In this document: piece by piece, positions 44,601 through 54,061 of the stretch
Layout of the letters: every line of letters begins with the position of its first letter
How positions within the stretch are numbered: position 1 is the first letter of the stretch
From: Mytilinidion resinicola
Taxonomy: Eukaryota; Ascomycota; Dothideomycetes; Mytilinidiales; Mytilinidiaceae
DNA length: 64,000 nucleotides
Reading direction: 5' to 3'
Assembly: GCF_010093595.1 (NCBI RefSeq)
Contig: NW_022985442.1
Coordinates: forward strand, 1,909,764-1,973,763
Notes under the pieces: model-generated
What the model saw: only the letters and a program-made list of their open reading frames with translations
Told to the model about the DNA's origin: nothing
Database searches by the model: none
Position numbers and translations under genes: made by a program

Positions 44601-45661
44601 CTGTCCCTATTGAACGCATGTGGTAACACAGTTTAGGGAACACATATATCGCTGCCATGCGCTTCCGCCTCGCTGCACGCGATGCTGTCAGAAATTCAAG
44701 TACGACTCTGACCTGACAGCCCATTCACGATTGCCAGAAGGATGCGAAGTTCGAGACGAAGAACCGCCTGAAGGCATCGATAGCAATCAGAGGCAGAAAC
44801 TAAGATCCAAAAAGAAGGGTGAATTCGGCAACACGAGAGAAGACCGATGGAAACATGTGTACTCTGTCCTGTTTCCGAACACGGCGATCCCGTCACCCTG
44901 TAAGTATTAGATTACCATCAAGATCGCACATCTGAACCATTGCTGACAGTGTCCCAGACTATGATTATGATGAAGACTTCGGTCAGCAAACTACTAATTC
45001 TCCATCCTCTGCAAGATTTGCTCGCTATGATGCCTACCTCAGGCGCGAACTGCCGCATATTGTCCAACAAGAACTTGAGACCGAGATGGAGAAGGAGCTT
45101 AGCGTGGTGGATGAGAAGCTGAAGAGTAGACTGCCGAACATCGTTCGGAACTGTCTAGAACGGCTATGCCGGACATTTCAAGAAAGGGCTTTACCGGAGG
45201 AAGCCATACCGACCGAAGGTCTGGCACGTGAGCCAGAGACCAACATATCAGGCTCTGTCGAAGCGGCTGAAATCAACTCCTTTCCACGCCTATCTCGCCA
45301 GGCAGACCTAGGGCCCTTCCAAGATCCCCCAGAGGTTTTCCCCGGCTTTTATGACGACTTCATGTCTTTATTCGACATCAATGGAAGGGGCCCACCTGAT
45401 TCAGCGTACTGGTCTCAGACTTGGCCTCGAGAGCCAAACCTGCCAATGAGGGAATCCAACATTCATTTCTCTGGAACAGAACATCCGTACGAGCTTTTCC
45501 CCTTGGATTACCTTTCAGAATCTCCACGACTCGAAGAAACGCATATTTTACCCATTCTCCAACACGAAACGCAGACTTTTGATGATTCTGGTGAGCCTGG
45601 AAGTTCGGATGCAGGGAAGGGAAAGAGTAAAGCGAAAGGGAATGATGCGAGTGAAGGGTAA
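41665..45661 (+). CDS. Predicted fusion: two-TM (CorA-like) fungal protein joined to a zinc-finger-like protein
   Basis: Nine exons: 41665-42030, 42099-42142, 42200-42332, 42417-42872, 42939-43280, 43361-43435, 43488-44575, 44637-44899, 44958-45661; 1156 residues; all joins keep frame with GT-AG signals. Residues 1-470 match a fungal family with RRVIYIPNVDPSHVIVLAET, GGFPIFQLEIHLPFFAFRE, GYAFVDRDTEGE and VPVWDPREYFL; near 473-521 two hydrophobic segments (YPFALVTAVFSIPQSA; FLISFIGCLIMCNVLFFAL) resemble CorA-like membrane tails. The same exon runs without a stop through about 250 disordered residues into EEIIDRVMIEFYRMF and then RRLACPYFKHNPSKYRD, CLGPGWGKLHRLKEHIYRCH, CTRCCQKF: the atypical C2H2-like module of a second family, normally separate. 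The exon join at 44575/44637 lies inside this module. Either a real fusion or two genes whose boundary I cannot see. Function unknown. Confidence 0.65.
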
Positions 45662-46254
45662 TGAAGTAGAAAATAGTCCTGCCACTTTTCGTCCGCTGTG
45701 TCCTGTCCTCTTTTCAAGTATATAGACTCATTTGCAAGATCTTCATATCCCCCGTCAATCTTCTCACTCGTCCATCAATATAAAATCTGATCTTGAGTTT
45801 CGTCGACCGTTTCCATTTTCTTATCTTTCGGCTTGACATGCCAAGGCCCCCGGCCCACGATGCCGCTCCCACCTGCAACTCCCGCCCGCCTTGTCTCACA
45901 AAAGCCATCCCATCCCACATCAAGTGCTACAAGCCGTTCATCCTAACTATTCCCGTTCTCGAAAGCCGAAGCCACCAGAACCCCAATGCCAGCCCATAAT
46001 GCTTCCAACTCCCATAAAGCCGATTGATCCATTTGGGATCCTCCCACTAGCTCCTCCGCGGTAGTAGAGTCTGACTCTTGCAGCAGCACCTGCCGGGATC
46101 CGTGACCGAGCCCCCACCTTGCGCAATCGACCTTGCGCAAATCGGAGCAGGCGCTATGAGGAAGAAATATGTTTTACACACGCTCGTTTCCTAGGCTGAG
46201 TCGTGCGCGCATTGTTGCTATTTCGGATTTTGAGAGGGAAAAGTTGGATTGAGG
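45662..46254. other. Intergenic region
   Basis: Promoter side of the MFS gene. Short overlapping frames only; no supported gene or repeat. Confidence 0.5.
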
Positions 46255-48208
46255 ATGGACATGGATTTTGAAAAGAAGGGATCTTCGGCACCGTCATCGA
46301 TTGAGAGGGAGACGGCGCTACAGACAGAGGCCTATGTCATCCAGTCGCAGAACCCACCGACGGCTGAAGATGAAGAGAAGGAGGCTGGGCTGGAGCAAAG
46401 CGGAGAGCAGAAGCCTGCGGCGTCGAAAGCACGATTAATTATACTGGTGCTCACGGTGACGGGTGCTGCGTTCTTGAATGTAGGTGCGTCCCAGAGGTCT
46501 TTGATTGAGAGCGAGCTAAAATATTCGAAGACTCTAGCTGTACAAGCCTGTGTGATTGTTCTTCAGACCATTGGAAAGGACCTCAATATCCCAGAGAGTC
46601 GCCAGCAATGGGTCATCTCCGCCTACTCTTTGACATTCGGTTGCTTCCTCGTACGTAGCATTCTCACCACACGATACAACTGAGAACTATGCTGATTGTC
46701 CATAGCTGCTATGGGGACGCCTCGCAGACGTGTACGGGAAACGACTGATATTCATATGGGGCTCCTCGTGGGTGACAGCGACGACCATTGCGATACCTTT
46801 TGTGGATAACGAGATCGGATTCGATGTGCTGAGAGGCTTGCAAGGACTGGGCGCGGCAGCGAATGTCCCTACAGCTATCGGGATACTGGGTGTTACGTTC
46901 CCTCCGGGCAAAGCGAAGAACTACGCGTTTTCGTGCTATGGTGAGCGAGAAACTGCGATGCCAAGACTTTGGTTAGAGCCATCATCTAACGCGGAGTAGG
47001 CGCTGGAGCTCCGATGGGATCTATATTCGGAAACCTGATGGTAAGTTGCTTGTAACTACTCTACCGGATAGAGCTGATCATTTCCAGGGTGGCCTCATTG
47101 GCGGTTACTTGACCTGGAAATGGGTCTTCTGGATCCTCGCCATTCTCGCTGCAATAGTCACTGCGGCAGGCTACTTTCTCATCCCCGTCCCACTCATTAC
47201 TGCGAGCAGTGCCGAAGGACCCAAAGCGGCCGTTGACTGGATTGGTGGAACGCTCATCACAGTCGGACTCCTTGCTCTTATGTTCGCTCTCACTGAGGGT
47301 AACGTAGTTGGCTGGAATACGCTATGGGTACCTGTGCTCATCGTTGTCTCCATTATCCTCATTGGCCTCTTTGTTATCTGGCAATGGTGGCTGGAGATGA
47401 AAACTACGCGACGGCCATTAATGAAGGTTTCGATTTTCAATAATTTGAAATTTTCCGCGGCCATGGTAACAATGCTGTTCTTCTTTGCATCTTTCAACAA
47501 CTACCTCATCTTTGCCACATACTTGTAAGCCTTCAGATACCCTAGTTCTCTTATAATCTGTCTAATAGACGCCAGTTTCCAAGAATATCAAGGCTTAAGC
47601 GCAATCCAAACCACACTCCGCTTTATCCCTACCGGCGTCTGCGGCGGTAAGTCAGCCCAGTTTTCACCCCTGAGTATCTACTAAAGTTCAATCCAGTTCT
47701 TGTCGCTATTGTAACCGCGAACATCCTCTCCCGCATCCGCGGCAATCATATCCTGATGTTCGGCACCCTGGCCACCTCCGTCTCGGCCCTCTTGTTCGCC
47801 GTCCCCATCCCACCCCACACGAGCTATTGGGCCTGGAGTTTCCCAGCTATGGTTCTCGCCGTCTGCGGCGCTGACACTGTCTACCCTTCCCTCACTCTCT
47901 TCACTGCGCACGCTCTACCGCAGGAAGACCAGGCACTCGGTGGCGCCTTGGTCAATGCCGTAGGTCAGGTGGGCCGTGCGATTGGTCTCGCGATCGGAAC
48001 GGCTGTGCAGACAGCGGTAGTAGCGAACAAGAAGGGCGTCAAGATCAAAGACGTAGGTCGAGCTGGCCTGTCAAATAAGCACGACACAGCGTACCTAGAC
48101 GGTTTGAGAGCGGCAGAATGGCTCAATTTCGCATTAGGAATCGCAGCATGTGCAGTAGCCGGGTTCGCGATGAGAAAAACAGGAATTCTGGGAGCGAAGA
48201 AGCACTAA
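46255..48208 (+). CDS. Major facilitator superfamily transporter (DHA2-like)
   Basis: Proton-coupled efflux-type permease of the plasma membrane, 546 residues. Exons: 46255-46479, 46531-46650, 46706-46940, 47000-47040, 47088-47524, 47576-47646, 47697-48208; all joins preserve frame. After a charged 57-residue N-terminus, TM1 is split by the first intron (LTVTGAAFLN to TLAVQACVIVLQTIGKD). The DHA signature follows: SRQQWVISAYSLTFGCFLLL, then WGRLADVYGKRLIFIWG, and motif C-like GAGAPMGSIFGNLMGGLIGG. About 14 hydrophobic segments can be counted, as in DHA2 drug transporters (aminotriazole-resistance type). The start is the ATG at 46255; the upstream TTG is not used. Substrate unknown. It lies next to a racemase and a PhyH dioxygenase. 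Confidence 0.93.
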
Positions 48209-48292
48209 CATCTCATCCCCATATCATATACGTCTATATCTCTATACCCGCATCGTAGAAAAGCATTTCATCCTTTTACTTCCAACACGCTT

Positions 48293-49180
48293 TCACCCAA
48301 TTACCCCCCGCTTCCCCTCTCCACCCGCCATCGCCCACTCCGCCACAAACTCCGCATGCACAACCGTCGAATCGTACACCCGCACCCCCCTCACCCGCCC
48401 CTTCTCCACCTCCCCCTCTAGCAGAGGCGCTAGATCCGTGCACGCCAGCACAACCGCCTCAGCGCCCTGCTCCCGCAACCCCTCTATAATCCCTAACACC
48501 TTCTCCCGCGACCGCTGCGCCACGACACCCTTCCCCAGCTCTTCGAAGATCACGTGGTCCACCCACGCCGTCTCGCCCGGGCTGGGCGTCACGACGTCGA
48601 GCCCGTAGCGTGTGCGGAGCGGTGGGACGTAGTAATCCCCCTCCATCACGCCCTTAGTCGCGAGGAGGCCGACTTTCTTGACCCCTGCGTCGCGCAGCTT
48701 TGCGCCGACGGCGTCGACGACGTGTAGGATGGGGATGTGAGCGGGCAACGCTTCCTGCACGGGGGGTGCGGCGGCGTGGATGACGTTTTCGCAGACGACG
48801 ATGGCAGAGGCGCCGATGGAGACGAGGTTTTGAGCGGCGGGGATCAGGAGCGAGGAAGCGGAAGCCCAGTCTCCGTTGGATGCGGAGACTCGAGCCAGGA
48901 GGGTGGAGAAGTCGAAGCTGTGGAGGAGGAGGGGGGCGGAGTGGGAGCCGCCGAGTTTGGAGTGGGTGTGATTGTTTATAGTGGTGTAGTAGAGGATTGT
49001 GGAGGGGTAGGAGGTGCCGCCTAGGAGGCCGAGTGTTTTCATTTTGGGAATGGGGGTGGTAGATAGCGGCTTTGCGACGGAGGGAGATTGAGGCTTGACG
49101 ATAGAGGTAGATAATGGGTTAGAGATGAGTTTGGGAATGTTTTTAACCAAAGGCCTAGAGATGGGCTGGAGTGATTTCAT
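48293..49180 (-). CDS. Asp/Glu/hydantoin racemase family protein
   Basis: Predicted PLP-independent amino-acid (aspartate/glutamate-like) racemase. The conserved core starts at the second Met (49042, MKTLGLLGGTSYPSTILYY) and is 249 residues, the usual family length. Two catalytic-type cysteines are present in core numbering: Cys84 in IVVCENVIHAAAPP and Cys201 in VVLACTDLAPLL, the thiol pair that moves the alpha proton. The frame is open to an upstream ATG at 49180 that adds 46 residues rich in Lys, Pro and Ser and free of acidic residues (KNIPKLISNPLSTSIVKP), which could be a mitochondrial leader; I give this longer model but the core start is equally possible. Tail to tail with the MFS gene (84 bases between stops) and head to head with the PhyH gene. 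Exact substrate unknown. Confidence 0.88.
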   Translation of the reverse strand: MKSLQPISRPLVKNIPKLISNPLSTSIVKPQSPSVAKPLSTTPIPKMKTLGLLGGTSYPSTILYYTTINNHTHSKLGGSHSAPLLLHSFDFSTLLARVSASNGDWASASSLLIPAAQNLVSIGASAIVVCENVIHAAAPPVQEALPAHIPILHVVDAVGAKLRDAGVKKVGLLATKGVMEGDYYVPPLRTRYGLDVVTPSPGETAWVDHVIFEELGKGVVAQRSREKVLGIIEGLREQGAEAVVLACTDLAPLLEGEVEKGRVRGVRVYDSTVVHAEFVAEWAMAGGEGKRGVIG

Positions 49181-49646
49181 CCGGGGACTTCTGAGCGAAG
49201 GAAACACGACGGGGCGTGAACCAGAGTTGAATATAATTGAAGGGAGTGGAATAATTTCAGGCAAAGATATCGATGTTATAAGCCCACTTCCAACTTAAGG
49301 AGGGAATTATGACTTCTCGCGCCCTATGGAATCGCTAGGGTACCGACCAAGCTTTCATGCAGTGATGGTACAGAATTGGGGTGGTTGGCCGATGGGTTCA
49401 AAGAGCGGAGTTGGGTTGATATTTCCCTACTATAGAGACGCGTCTTTTTACTTATACGAGAATTGATGGTCTAGTCGTAGGTGGGTATTAGGTAGTTGTA
49501 TCATCAAGGGAGCATATCAGCGAGTCATGTGTCTAGTGTGGGGTATCTAGACCAGATCTCCGCTCACCTCCGCTCACCTCCGCATCCCACCACGCGCCAA
49601 CTTCAACGACCCAAGTGGTATACGCACATAGACACTGTCCGCTACA
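49181..49646. promoter_or_regulatory. Divergent promoter of racemase and PhyH genes
   Basis: 467 bases between two divergent start codons, suggesting joint control. A short direct repeat, cgctcacctc, occurs twice near 49560-49582 just upstream of the PhyH gene. No clear TATA box. Confidence 0.45.
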
Positions 49647-50619
49647 ATGGCTCCATCTCCAGCTGGCCTCACATCCGAACAACTCGAATCTTTCAATACC
49701 AATGGCTACCTCCTCATCCCCGACGCGCTGTCAGCAGACACCGTGTCGACCCTCCTCGCCGATACGAACAAGATGCTGAACGAATTCTCGCTGGACGACC
49801 ATCCCATGACCAAGTTCTCGACTGGTGAAGGGGACAATGCGCACGTAGGCGACGACTACTTCCTGACATCGGGCGATAAAGTGCGGTTTTTTTTCGAGGA
49901 AGGTAACTAATACCCCCCAACCTACCCCCCATTCCTATAATAAACCTCTAATCTGACCATGATACCTAGACGCTTTCGCTCCAGATGGTACCTTACTAAA
50001 ACCAAAATCACGCGCCATCAACAAAATTGGCCATTATCTACACGCCCTATCCCCCTCCTTCCGCTCTATCTCCCTCTCCCCCGTCAACGCCGCCATCGCC
50101 CGCTCCCTCGGCTTCGCAGACCCCCGCGTCCTACAATCTATGGTCATCTGCAAACAACCCGAGATAGGTGGCGCGGTCCCGCCGCACCAGGATAGCACGT
50201 TCTTGTATACCGACCCGCCGAGCGCTGTAGGGTGGTGGTATGCGCTCGAGGACGCGACGATACAGAATGGGTGTTTGAGCTTTGCGGGGGGCAGTCATAA
50301 GAGAGAAGAGGTGGGGAGGAGGTTTATCAGGAAGGAAGGGGGAACGACGTTTATTGAGAATGATGGGGAAAGATTCCCTAGAGGATTAGAGAGGGAAGTT
50401 GTGAATGGGGAGAAGAAAGACGAGGAGTATACGATTGGAGAAGTCAAGGCAGGAACGCTAGTGCTGATCCACGGGAATCTGTTGCATAAAAGCGAGAAAA
50501 ATACGAGTGGGAAGAGTCGGTTTATTTATACGTTTCATGTCATCGAGGGCGAGAATAGGTACGATGAGAGGAATTGGTTGCAGCCGCCTGGTAAGGGGTT
50601 TTCGAGGCTGTACACATAG
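49647..50619 (+). CDS. Phytanoyl-CoA dioxygenase (PhyH) family protein
   Basis: Fe(II)/2-oxoglutarate-dependent oxygenase of 301 residues, similar in layout to animal PHYHD1. Exons 49647-49902 and 49970-50619; the 67-base intron (GTAACT donor, CCTAG acceptor) restores VRFFFEEG-DAFAPDGTLL. N-terminal block: LTSEQLESFNTNGYLLIPDAL. Iron ligands are His158 and Asp160 in PPHQDSTFLYTDPP and the distal His258 in NLLHKSEKN; Arg in SGKSRFIYTFHV is placed to bind the 2-oxoglutarate carboxylate. GWWYALEDATIQNGCLSFAGG is also typical. All residues needed for activity are present. Substrate not predictable: members hydroxylate fatty acyl-CoAs or secondary metabolites. Confidence 0.94.
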
Positions 50620-50691
50620 ACTAGGGTGATGTATAAGAGATGTGCACGTATTAGATTTTCTCCTTGGCCTATAGCTGTCAGCCTGTAGCTA

Positions 50692-51033
50692 TCAACAGTA
50701 GCTTCTCCTAGGCGACTGGGCGACGCTGAACTCCCTGCGTGGAGAAACAGCAACGCCGGCCATCTGACACAGGCCACTCAGGCGATCACCATGATGGGCT
50801 GTCGAAGAGTGGCAACGCATCGCGTTACAAAAGATCGCAATGGGTGTTGAACGGTTGTGAAAGATCGTGGAAGTTGTGCAGATAAGTGTAGCATGCAAAG
50901 CGAAGTTGGATATGACGACTGATGTAGACCAAGTGGATAAATAACGGGAAAGACCTCTGCCTAACTTCATGACGAGAGTCATGCGAGAGGCAATGATATC
51001 GCCCTCCCTCTTTCCCTTGGGGGTTGGTGCCAT
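50692..51033 (-). pseudogene. Degraded RPL30 (60S ribosomal protein eL30)-like copy
   Basis: From an ATG at 51033 the minus strand reads MAPTPKGKREGDIIASRMTL then VMKLGR, closely like the start of fungal eL30 (MAP-basic run, D-I-A-R-L-LVMK-GK). Further on RYLSTWSTS resembles the GYKSTLKSL segment, and NAMRCHSSTAHHGDRLSGLC lines up with the YAML-T-VHH-G-N-L-G-C region. The protein is badly diverged: most RNA-binding lysines are gone, an extra few residues lie in the middle, and the C-terminal DAGDSDIL is absent. Fungal RPL30 genes usually have an intron right after the first codons; none is present here, which hints at a processed copy. The identification rests on pattern, mainly the first 26 residues, and is moderately sure. 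Confidence 0.6.
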
Positions 51034-52489
51034 TTTGTATATTGATTGAGGAATCGCCGGAACGAAGCAGAGTTTATAGTAACGAAATTTCAGTGTGGGC
51101 GGCATAGAGGTCTGCTTCGTTTTAGTACCACCATGTCACTATACTATTGCAAGGCCGTTATTGTTATCGGCTAAGGTTTAACTAGTAGAATGAAATTTAA
51201 GAGACCGTTCTCTATCCTCTGTATTACCCTGTTTCCGAGTGGCTACGAAGTACAGCTGTTGCAACCTCAGAGTCGCTCGTTTTGGGTTCAATTCGACCCC
51301 CGGGGTATTTCCGGGCTAAGCGACCCTTCAACCGGAGATTCTCTATCGAAACAGGCTCGGAAAACTGGCTTCGACTGCCATAACGTCGGAGCCGATACGT
51401 GGGAGATGTGTCTTTGTAGACTAATTTGACAACCCTCGCCGCACCCTGTTCCCCAAACATATACTGATCACTATTACTCAGATCGGTGGCATATACGGGT
51501 AACGCGTAGAAGGAGATGTACGAAACTTGGGAGAGGCTCAAACTCGAGAAAACTGACAGGGTCGCACTGTGTGCAACACTGCTCGTAAAAGATGAGAAGG
51601 AATGGTGTTTGGCAGACTTCTTGTAGACTCGTGATGCCTGGAGGTCTTGCTCATATGTGAGTTCGGATGGCGACGTCCAGTTATCGCAAACAGGTATCCC
51701 GCCGGTGTATTCGCCCATACTAAGCTCTGTCGTGTCATCATTGTTGGGTTGTAGTCGAGACCGCGCATCGGAGTGCAGTGAGCCCTCCCTCTCGAGCCGT
51801 CTAATGCGCGCCGCTACAGGGGCTAAGACAACGACAGTGCGGACAGTCGCGTGGATGGCGAGATGCAAGAAGAGGCGTTGGAGAAGGAAGGGAAGCCTGG
51901 AAGTCGCAAGTGGTGTTCGGTGCAGGGCACTTAGTCATAATTTTACGGCTGGGACGGGAGTAGTCTAGCGGAGGGGCAAAGTTGAGTGGTCCCCGAGGAT
52001 CGCAATCAGGTCGTCTTGATATCATCATACAAGCCTTGAACGAGGGTTGGGTACACGAAACCTCATTGATGGCGGTGGTCTAGTTCTCCAACTTCGCGTA
52101 GAATATTGCACCATCGCAGCTCCGGCAGCAAACAGTGCACATGACGGATTATTTCGGCAGCGCAATCCCTTCTTGTTCCAACCCTGCTTTGTTCCTGGAA
52201 AACTATTTGTGTGATTATTCCGATCACGTGATAACAAAAACGGAGGACAAAAGGTGTCGATTCTATGTAGGAATCTAGCTAGGCTATATACACGTAGGGA
52301 GGGCCCGTGCGGCCCTAAATATTGACTAGATCTATAGTAGGAAGGCCTCTTAGTATAGATCTACATTTCACGTGTATAGAAACCTATACATCACGTGTCT
52401 AGCCATCACGTGCCCGAATATCAGCCAGACGCTGAGAATTCCACATTTGATGCCACGCGTCTTGGAAATGAGAGAATCGTCATCTATCC
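51034..52489. other. 1.5 kb without a supported gene
   Basis: Minus-strand frames 51224-51868 (214 codons, from a non-ATG start) and others have no recognised domain and low coding character. 52225-52412 carries a cluster of CACGTG sites, listed separately. Confidence 0.45.
52225..52412. promoter_or_regulatory. Cluster of four CACGTG (E-box) palindromes
   Basis: CACGTG occurs at 52225-52230, 52369-52374, 52392-52397 and 52407-52412; three lie within 44 bases and two of them flank an imperfect inverted repeat (cacgtgtatag / ctatacatcacgtg). CACGTG is the core site of bHLH factors. It lies upstream of a dead HET gene, so may be a relic promoter or part of a repeat. Confidence 0.5.
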
Positions 52490-53174
52490 CCCACACCAAT
52501 AGAAGGATGCCCCAATTTGGTCCGAAGAAGTGTTCGCAGCCCGTTTGTCGAGCCGAGAGTGGGCTTTCCAGGAAAGAAATCTGTCTCAAGTCCTTCACTT
52601 TGGCAGCAAGTGGATATCCTGGGAATGCGATAAGAGAAGCTCATCGGAGTACGTTAATTGCCTCCAGAGATCGCGTCAGCATTTGATCCCTGAATCACCA
52701 CAGCAAGCTTCCACATTTTGGGCGAGCATAGTTTCCTTACTGTTCTCAAACTGTACCGCGCTCCTGGACGAGCGTGTTGGTGCGGATGATGTAATTCATG
52801 CGGTCTGCCTTCCACTGATGAGGGTGTTTCGAACCGCAAAAGATATTGCTTTTAAAGATTACGCCTGGAAGGGGCTTCTGCTCTCGAAGCCAGACGGTTC
52901 CAGGTTTCGCCGCATAGGTCTGGTTTCCCTTTGGGAGGAGTCATACGCTGAAGACGTTAGATCGCGATACTCCCATGAATTTGACCTTTGGTCAGTTGCA
53001 AGTGATGAAGAGTTCATTGGGCTTGAATAGGAACGGGACACGGAAGGAGGGACAGACGAAGCATCCAACAATTCGTTGGTTGCAGGTGAGCAAGAATGGC
53101 TGGACATGACAGACAGTACGTTCAACCGATTGTGGCAAACCGACACTACATTAAAAGAAGGCGTTATCGTCTAA
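52490..53174 (+). pseudogene. HET-domain gene fragment with internal stop
   Basis: One frame carries the C-terminal HET signature LSSREWAFQERNLSQVLHFG followed by KWISWEC, and a downstream region (DYAWKGLLLSKPDGSRFRRI, GLVSLWEE). The usual first half of the HET domain (the YLWIDSLCI-type block) is not encoded upstream, where a TAG lies at about 52500. The frame is closed by TAG at 53028-53030 but continues open and acidic to TAA at 53172 (ASNNSLVAGEQEWLDM), so that stop looks like a mutation. HET proteins trigger cell death in heterokaryon incompatibility; this copy is truncated and presumably inactive. Confidence 0.8.
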
Positions 53175-53468
53175 ATTAGATCCGCACTTCAGATCCCATC
53201 ACATTCATTGCAACATTGGGGGTGTTGGAAATACTCCGAGTGCCACTAGCGTCCAACGACAGGTCGATAGGCGCATTGCAATCTTGCGGGTGTTAAAACA
53301 TAATCAAGACCATAGAAGAAATTGCTCTTCAAGCGTCCCCTCGATTTGTAGTGCCGCAATCGTTACATCATAAGATGGTTCCGATATCCTATTTGAAGCC
53401 ATCCAAATCTTCTCAAGACAACACTGAAAAATGCTCAAACCACGCACTTCAAATCAAGCCACTCAACA

Positions 53469-54061
53469 TCAACGACCACACATATAGTCTCGAACCCACA
53501 CACTCAGAATGGGCCTCCAACTTCTCCAATCCCACTCCAAATTCACGTCCCGGAGATTGAGAGTATACTTATCCTTGCACTGCCGGATATACTCCAATAG
53601 CCTCCCCGGGCTCTCATCGGGAAGGAACGCACTATACCGGACCCTTCCCTCAGACGTAGGCGTACACAGCAGCTCGCACACCACCCCCGTCTCCGGCCCA
53701 TTCCGATACTTCAGGTCCGCCGGTACCCCTTTGTCGAGGTTCGCTTAGACCGCTACTGCCGTCTCAAGCGCTTTTCTAACAACGAAGAAGACGCGGTCGT
53801 CTAGCGATAGATCCGGGTACTCTAGGAGCGTGAAGAGCGGCGGGGTGGTGCTATGAGCTTCGAATTTCCGGTAGCGGGTATGGCCTGGATGGCCGGGTTC
53901 GTGAGAACGAAGACGTGGTGGCAGTGGACGGCGTTCTTGAGGGTGGTTACGTCGGAGGGCGTGCCCCTGAGGAGGCGGGAGAGGGCGAGGTAGAATGAGG
54001 ATGTTTGGGGGCTTGGGTCTTCTTCGATTGAGATGGAGGAGATGGTAGGGATGGGGGACAT
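53469..54061 (-). pseudogene. Probable broken gene of unknown family
   Basis: From an ATG at 54061 (MSPIPTISSISIEEDPSPQT) the minus strand reads a plausible protein start for about 60 codons (LYLALSRLLRG-like, LKNAVHCHHVFVLTNPAIQA). Coding character then moves to another frame (RKFEAHSTTPPLFTLLEYPD, LSLDDRVFFVVRKALETAVA), meets a TAA at about 53745, and continues in that frame (NLDKGVPADLKYRNGP, CELLCTPTSEGRVRYSAFLP) to a stop near 53469. No GT-AG pair repairs it. One frameshift and one nonsense codon fit a recently broken gene; I do not recognise the family. Confidence 0.5.
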
